Below are positions 62,291-64,000 of a DNA stretch of 64,000 bases, piece by piece. The translations under genes were made by a program, and so were the position numbers. The notes under the pieces were generated by a model, which saw only the letters and a list, made by a program, of their open reading frames with translations, did not search any database and was not told where the DNA came from. Source of the DNA: Paenibacillus sacheonensis (lineage in GTDB: Bacteria > Bacillota > Bacilli > Paenibacillales > Paenibacillaceae); assembly GCF_009909195.1 (NCBI RefSeq), contig NZ_JAAAMU010000002.1:248001-312000 (forward strand), given 5' to 3'. The first letter of the stretch is position 1. Every line of letters begins with the position of its first letter.

Positions 62291-63478
62291 ATGTCTCGGA
62301 GTCTCCAGTGGAATGCAGTGGCTTATATGATTGTCGCGGCGCTTCTCGCGTCGTTATTCTTCTCGTTCAATCTGTCCATGAATAGCGTGTCGTCGAATAA
62401 CCATGCTGCAGACGTTAATTACCCGTCATGGCTCAAAACGAAAACATGGACCGTGCCTGCCGGCGGGTATGCCGCCGAACACCCATTATCCTCGAAATCC
62501 GGCTTTCAGCCCGTCACGGTCATACCCAAATCCCCTACGGCTACGGCTGCTTCGGCTGCCTCTTCCAACCCAGCCATTCCCGCGACTAAGATCGTTCCGG
62601 TCGTTACCGAGAAGGTCAGCGCGCCTCCCGTTGCGAAAATCATCCCTACATATAAAGTAACTTCGTATTACCTCAATGTCCGCGCCTTGCCGAATGCCGA
62701 GTCCAAAATCCTGAAGGCGGTGAAGATGGGCACGCTGCTGAAGGTGAAAGCCCGGAACGAGAACGGCTGGCTGACGCTGGAAGGCGGAGGTTACGTACAC
62801 GGCGGCTATGCCGTGCCGGTGACAGGCGAACTTGCCGGGAAGCAAGCCGTATCGTCCGCAGCCGGGGCTGCCGCTTCGCTGGCCGCCTCGACCGGCGCCG
62901 CGGCGCTCATGGGCTCGGATAAAGCCGCAGCCGCCCCGATCCAAGCGAAGCAAGCCGCGCAAACGAAAGCCGGCGTGACGAAGCTGGCCGTCCATAACGA
63001 CACCGCAGCCGGATCCGCCGTGAATGAGGCGGGCGATCCACGGAAGCCGACCTCGAAGGTCATGTCCGATTCCGGTCTGACGAAGGGGCATATCGCCGCC
63101 TTGTTGAAGGGAACGAAGCTGCAAGGTTTGGGACTCGAGGAGGTCATCCTCGGCGTAGAGAAGCAATATGGCATTAATGCGTTCTTTACGATCGCCGTCA
63201 TGAAGCTGGAGAGCGGTAACGGCAAGAGCACGCTGTCCCGTACGAAGAACAATCTGTTCGGATTAAACGCCGTCACCGGCAATGCGCGCAAAAAGGCGTT
63301 CAGCTTCGCGACCAAGGGGGACAGCATCCGGAAATTCGGACAACTCATCAACGACAATTACGTCGAAAAAGGATTTACGACGATCGAAAAAGTCGCGCGA
63401 AAATATTGTCCTGCCAATGGATTATGGGCAGGGCATGTCCGAACGATCATGCGGGGCGACTTCGGGAAGCTGACCTGA
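62291..63478 (+). CDS. Secreted cell-wall hydrolase: SH3 domain plus glucosaminidase
   Basis: A 395-residue exported or membrane-anchored enzyme. Residues 8-28 are a hydrophobic anchor. An SH3b domain (about 120-180) reads KVTSYYLNVRALPNAESKIL, followed by an Ala/Lys linker. The C-terminal domain (about 285-395) is GH73-like: LKLESGNGKSTLSRTKNNLFGLNA with the likely catalytic Glu in KLESG. It probably cleaves glycan strands during growth or sporulation. AAGAGGTG precedes the ATG at 62291. Confidence 0.92.
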   Translation: MSRSLQWNAVAYMIVAALLASLFFSFNLSMNSVSSNNHAADVNYPSWLKTKTWTVPAGGYAAEHPLSSKSGFQPVTVIPKSPTATAASAASSNPAIPATKIVPVVTEKVSAPPVAKIIPTYKVTSYYLNVRALPNAESKILKAVKMGTLLKVKARNENGWLTLEGGGYVHGGYAVPVTGELAGKQAVSSAAGAAASLAASTGAAALMGSDKAAAAPIQAKQAAQTKAGVTKLAVHNDTAAGSAVNEAGDPRKPTSKVMSDSGLTKGHIAALLKGTKLQGLGLEEVILGVEKQYGINAFFTIAVMKLESGNGKSTLSRTKNNLFGLNAVTGNARKKAFSFATKGDSIRKFGQLINDNYVEKGFTTIEKVARKYCPANGLWAGHVRTIMRGDFGKLT

Positions 63479-63506
63479 CGTGATCCAAAATGGGTGCAAA
63501 ATGCGG

Positions 63507-63535
63507 TTGACAGGATCTCACTCGTCATGTAATAT
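63507..63535 (+). promoter_or_regulatory. Promoter of the riboswitch transcript
   Basis: TTGACA at 63507-63512, exactly 17 bases, then TAATAT at 63530-63535. Start point about 63542, some 30 bases before the aptamer. Confidence 0.8.
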
Positions 63536-63570
63536 TTCGAGAAGTGAGCATTTGTAGCAGTTCGAATTTC

Positions 63571-63634
63571 ATTCGTATAGCCTCGCAGCAGGGCGGGGGT
63601 TTCTACAGGAAGCCGTAACTTCCTAACTACGAAT
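63571..63634 (+). promoter_or_regulatory. Guanine-type purine riboswitch aptamer
   Basis: Three-way junction matching the purine class. P1 is ATTCGTA (63571-63577) with TACGAAT (63628-63634). P2 pairs CCTCGC with GCGGGG. Junction J2/3 is GTTTCTAC, identical to consensus. P3 is AGGAAG with CTTCCT and loop CCGTAA; GG in L2 can kiss CC in L3. The specificity base before P1 is C (63627), which pairs with guanine or hypoxanthine. J1/2 has G at 63580 where A is usual. Confidence 0.93.
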
Positions 63635-63682
63635 ATGGACGATCCCAGTCGGATTCCATATTTGCGGTTAGGAAGTTTTTTT
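63617..63682 (+). terminator. Riboswitch expression-platform terminator
   Basis: AACTTCCTAAC (63617-63627) pairs perfectly with GTTAGGAAGTT (63667-63677), extended after a 4-base mismatch by AATATGGA/TCCATATT, then seven T. Its 5' strand uses the P3 3' strand, J3/1 and the P1 3' strand, so aptamer and terminator cannot coexist. Confidence 0.92.
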
Positions 63683-63730
63683 GCGTCCGCATGACCGGAC
63701 TGCCAGCTCAAGAGAGGGGTCAATTTATAA

Positions 63731-64000
63731 ATGAAGTATGCAATTGCCGTATTTCTGGGTGCCGTCAGCTACGGCATTTTATCTACGATCGTCGTAAAGG
63801 CATACGGCCAAGGTTATCAATTGGGCGAGGTGGTCGGCTCGCAGCTGTTGGTCGGATTCGCATTGTCCTGGCTGCTGGCCTTATTCACGAAAATGCACTC
63901 GGCGCGCAAGCGGAATGCGGTACCGCATTCCGCCGGCGGCAATTCGGCCGCCGGAGCAACGATGCGGCCCGGATTAACCTGGAAGCAGCGCCTGCTGCTG
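63731..64000 (+). CDS. EamA/DMT transporter, N-terminal part (runs off the window)
   Basis: The first 90 codons of a membrane permease start at ATG 63731 after an AGAGAGGGG tract. Two hydrophobic helices (AIAVFLGAVSYGILSTIVV and VVGSQLLVGFALSWLLALF) precede a charged loop, the DMT arrangement. It lies directly downstream of the guanine-type riboswitch and probably exports or imports a purine-related compound. The rest is outside the window. Confidence 0.8.
   Translation, partial: MKYAIAVFLGAVSYGILSTIVVKAYGQGYQLGEVVGSQLLVGFALSWLLALFTKMHSARKRNAVPHSAGGNSAAGATMRPGLTWKQRLLL

Overview
The window is a stretch of high-GC Firmicutes chromosome, most probably from the Paenibacillaceae (Paenibacillus or Cohnella type). 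That placement is an inference from gene content: a YheC/YheD spore-coat ATP-grasp protein, YqkE, HesB/YneR, YesM/YesN-type two-component control of a sugar ABC importer, Zur-type YcgR/YcgQ, several Gfo/Idh/MocA oxidoreductases and a giant DUF11-repeat protein. Ribosome binding sites are strong and purine-rich, start codons include GTG and TTG, and Rho-independent terminators are frequent. No rRNA, tRNA, insertion sequence, phage or CRISPR array was seen.

Layout. 0-6.7 kb: a biotin uptake locus (BioY divergent from a single-chain ATPase-ATPase-EcfT fusion, with a BirA-type operator between them), an M42 aminopeptidase, a conserved hypothetical and a DMT transporter. 6.7-14.5 kb: spore-coat ATP-grasp protein, a 48-residue membrane peptide, an SRPBCC/ArsR pair, an MBL hydrolase, a FetAB-like metal exporter, an aldo/keto reductase, a D,D-carboxypeptidase, a cysteine-less HesB protein and a hypothetical. 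14.6-21.7 kb: arginine and proline catabolism (LysR regulator, arginase, ornithine aminotransferase, a second arginase-fold protein that has lost three metal ligands, proline dehydrogenase, glutamate-semialdehyde dehydrogenase). Malic enzyme follows at 22-23.5 kb, after a 16-unit heptamer repeat.

24-34.1 kb: a co-oriented cluster with three Gfo/Idh/MocA oxidoreductases, a sugar isomerase/epimerase, three sulfatase-superfamily enzymes, an APS kinase and an AraC regulator. Two of the sulfatase-like proteins carry Thr where formylglycine should form; only the last is a canonical sulfatase. No ATP sulfurylase is present. This is the best candidate here for an undescribed sulfated or phosphorylated sugar pathway.

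34.3-49 kb: nickel/cobalt permease, YqkE, an antibiotic-resistance-type ABC-F protein behind a roughly 400-nt leader with its own terminator, an alpha/beta hydrolase, a complete sugar ABC importer with its YesM/YesN pair and a CcpA site over its promoter, a DEDDh exonuclease, and a zinc-linked YcgR/YcgQ pair. 49-57.5 kb: a 19-repeat DUF11 surface-type protein split into two frames in the middle of a repeat. 57.5-64 kb: methyltransferase, NlpC/P60 endopeptidase, cupin, Cu/Zn superoxide dismutase, another Gfo/Idh oxidoreductase, DUF2203 protein and SH3/glucosaminidase. At the right edge a guanine-type purine riboswitch precedes a DMT transporter that runs off the window. Its aptamer overlaps the terminator stem, so ligand should turn transcription on.
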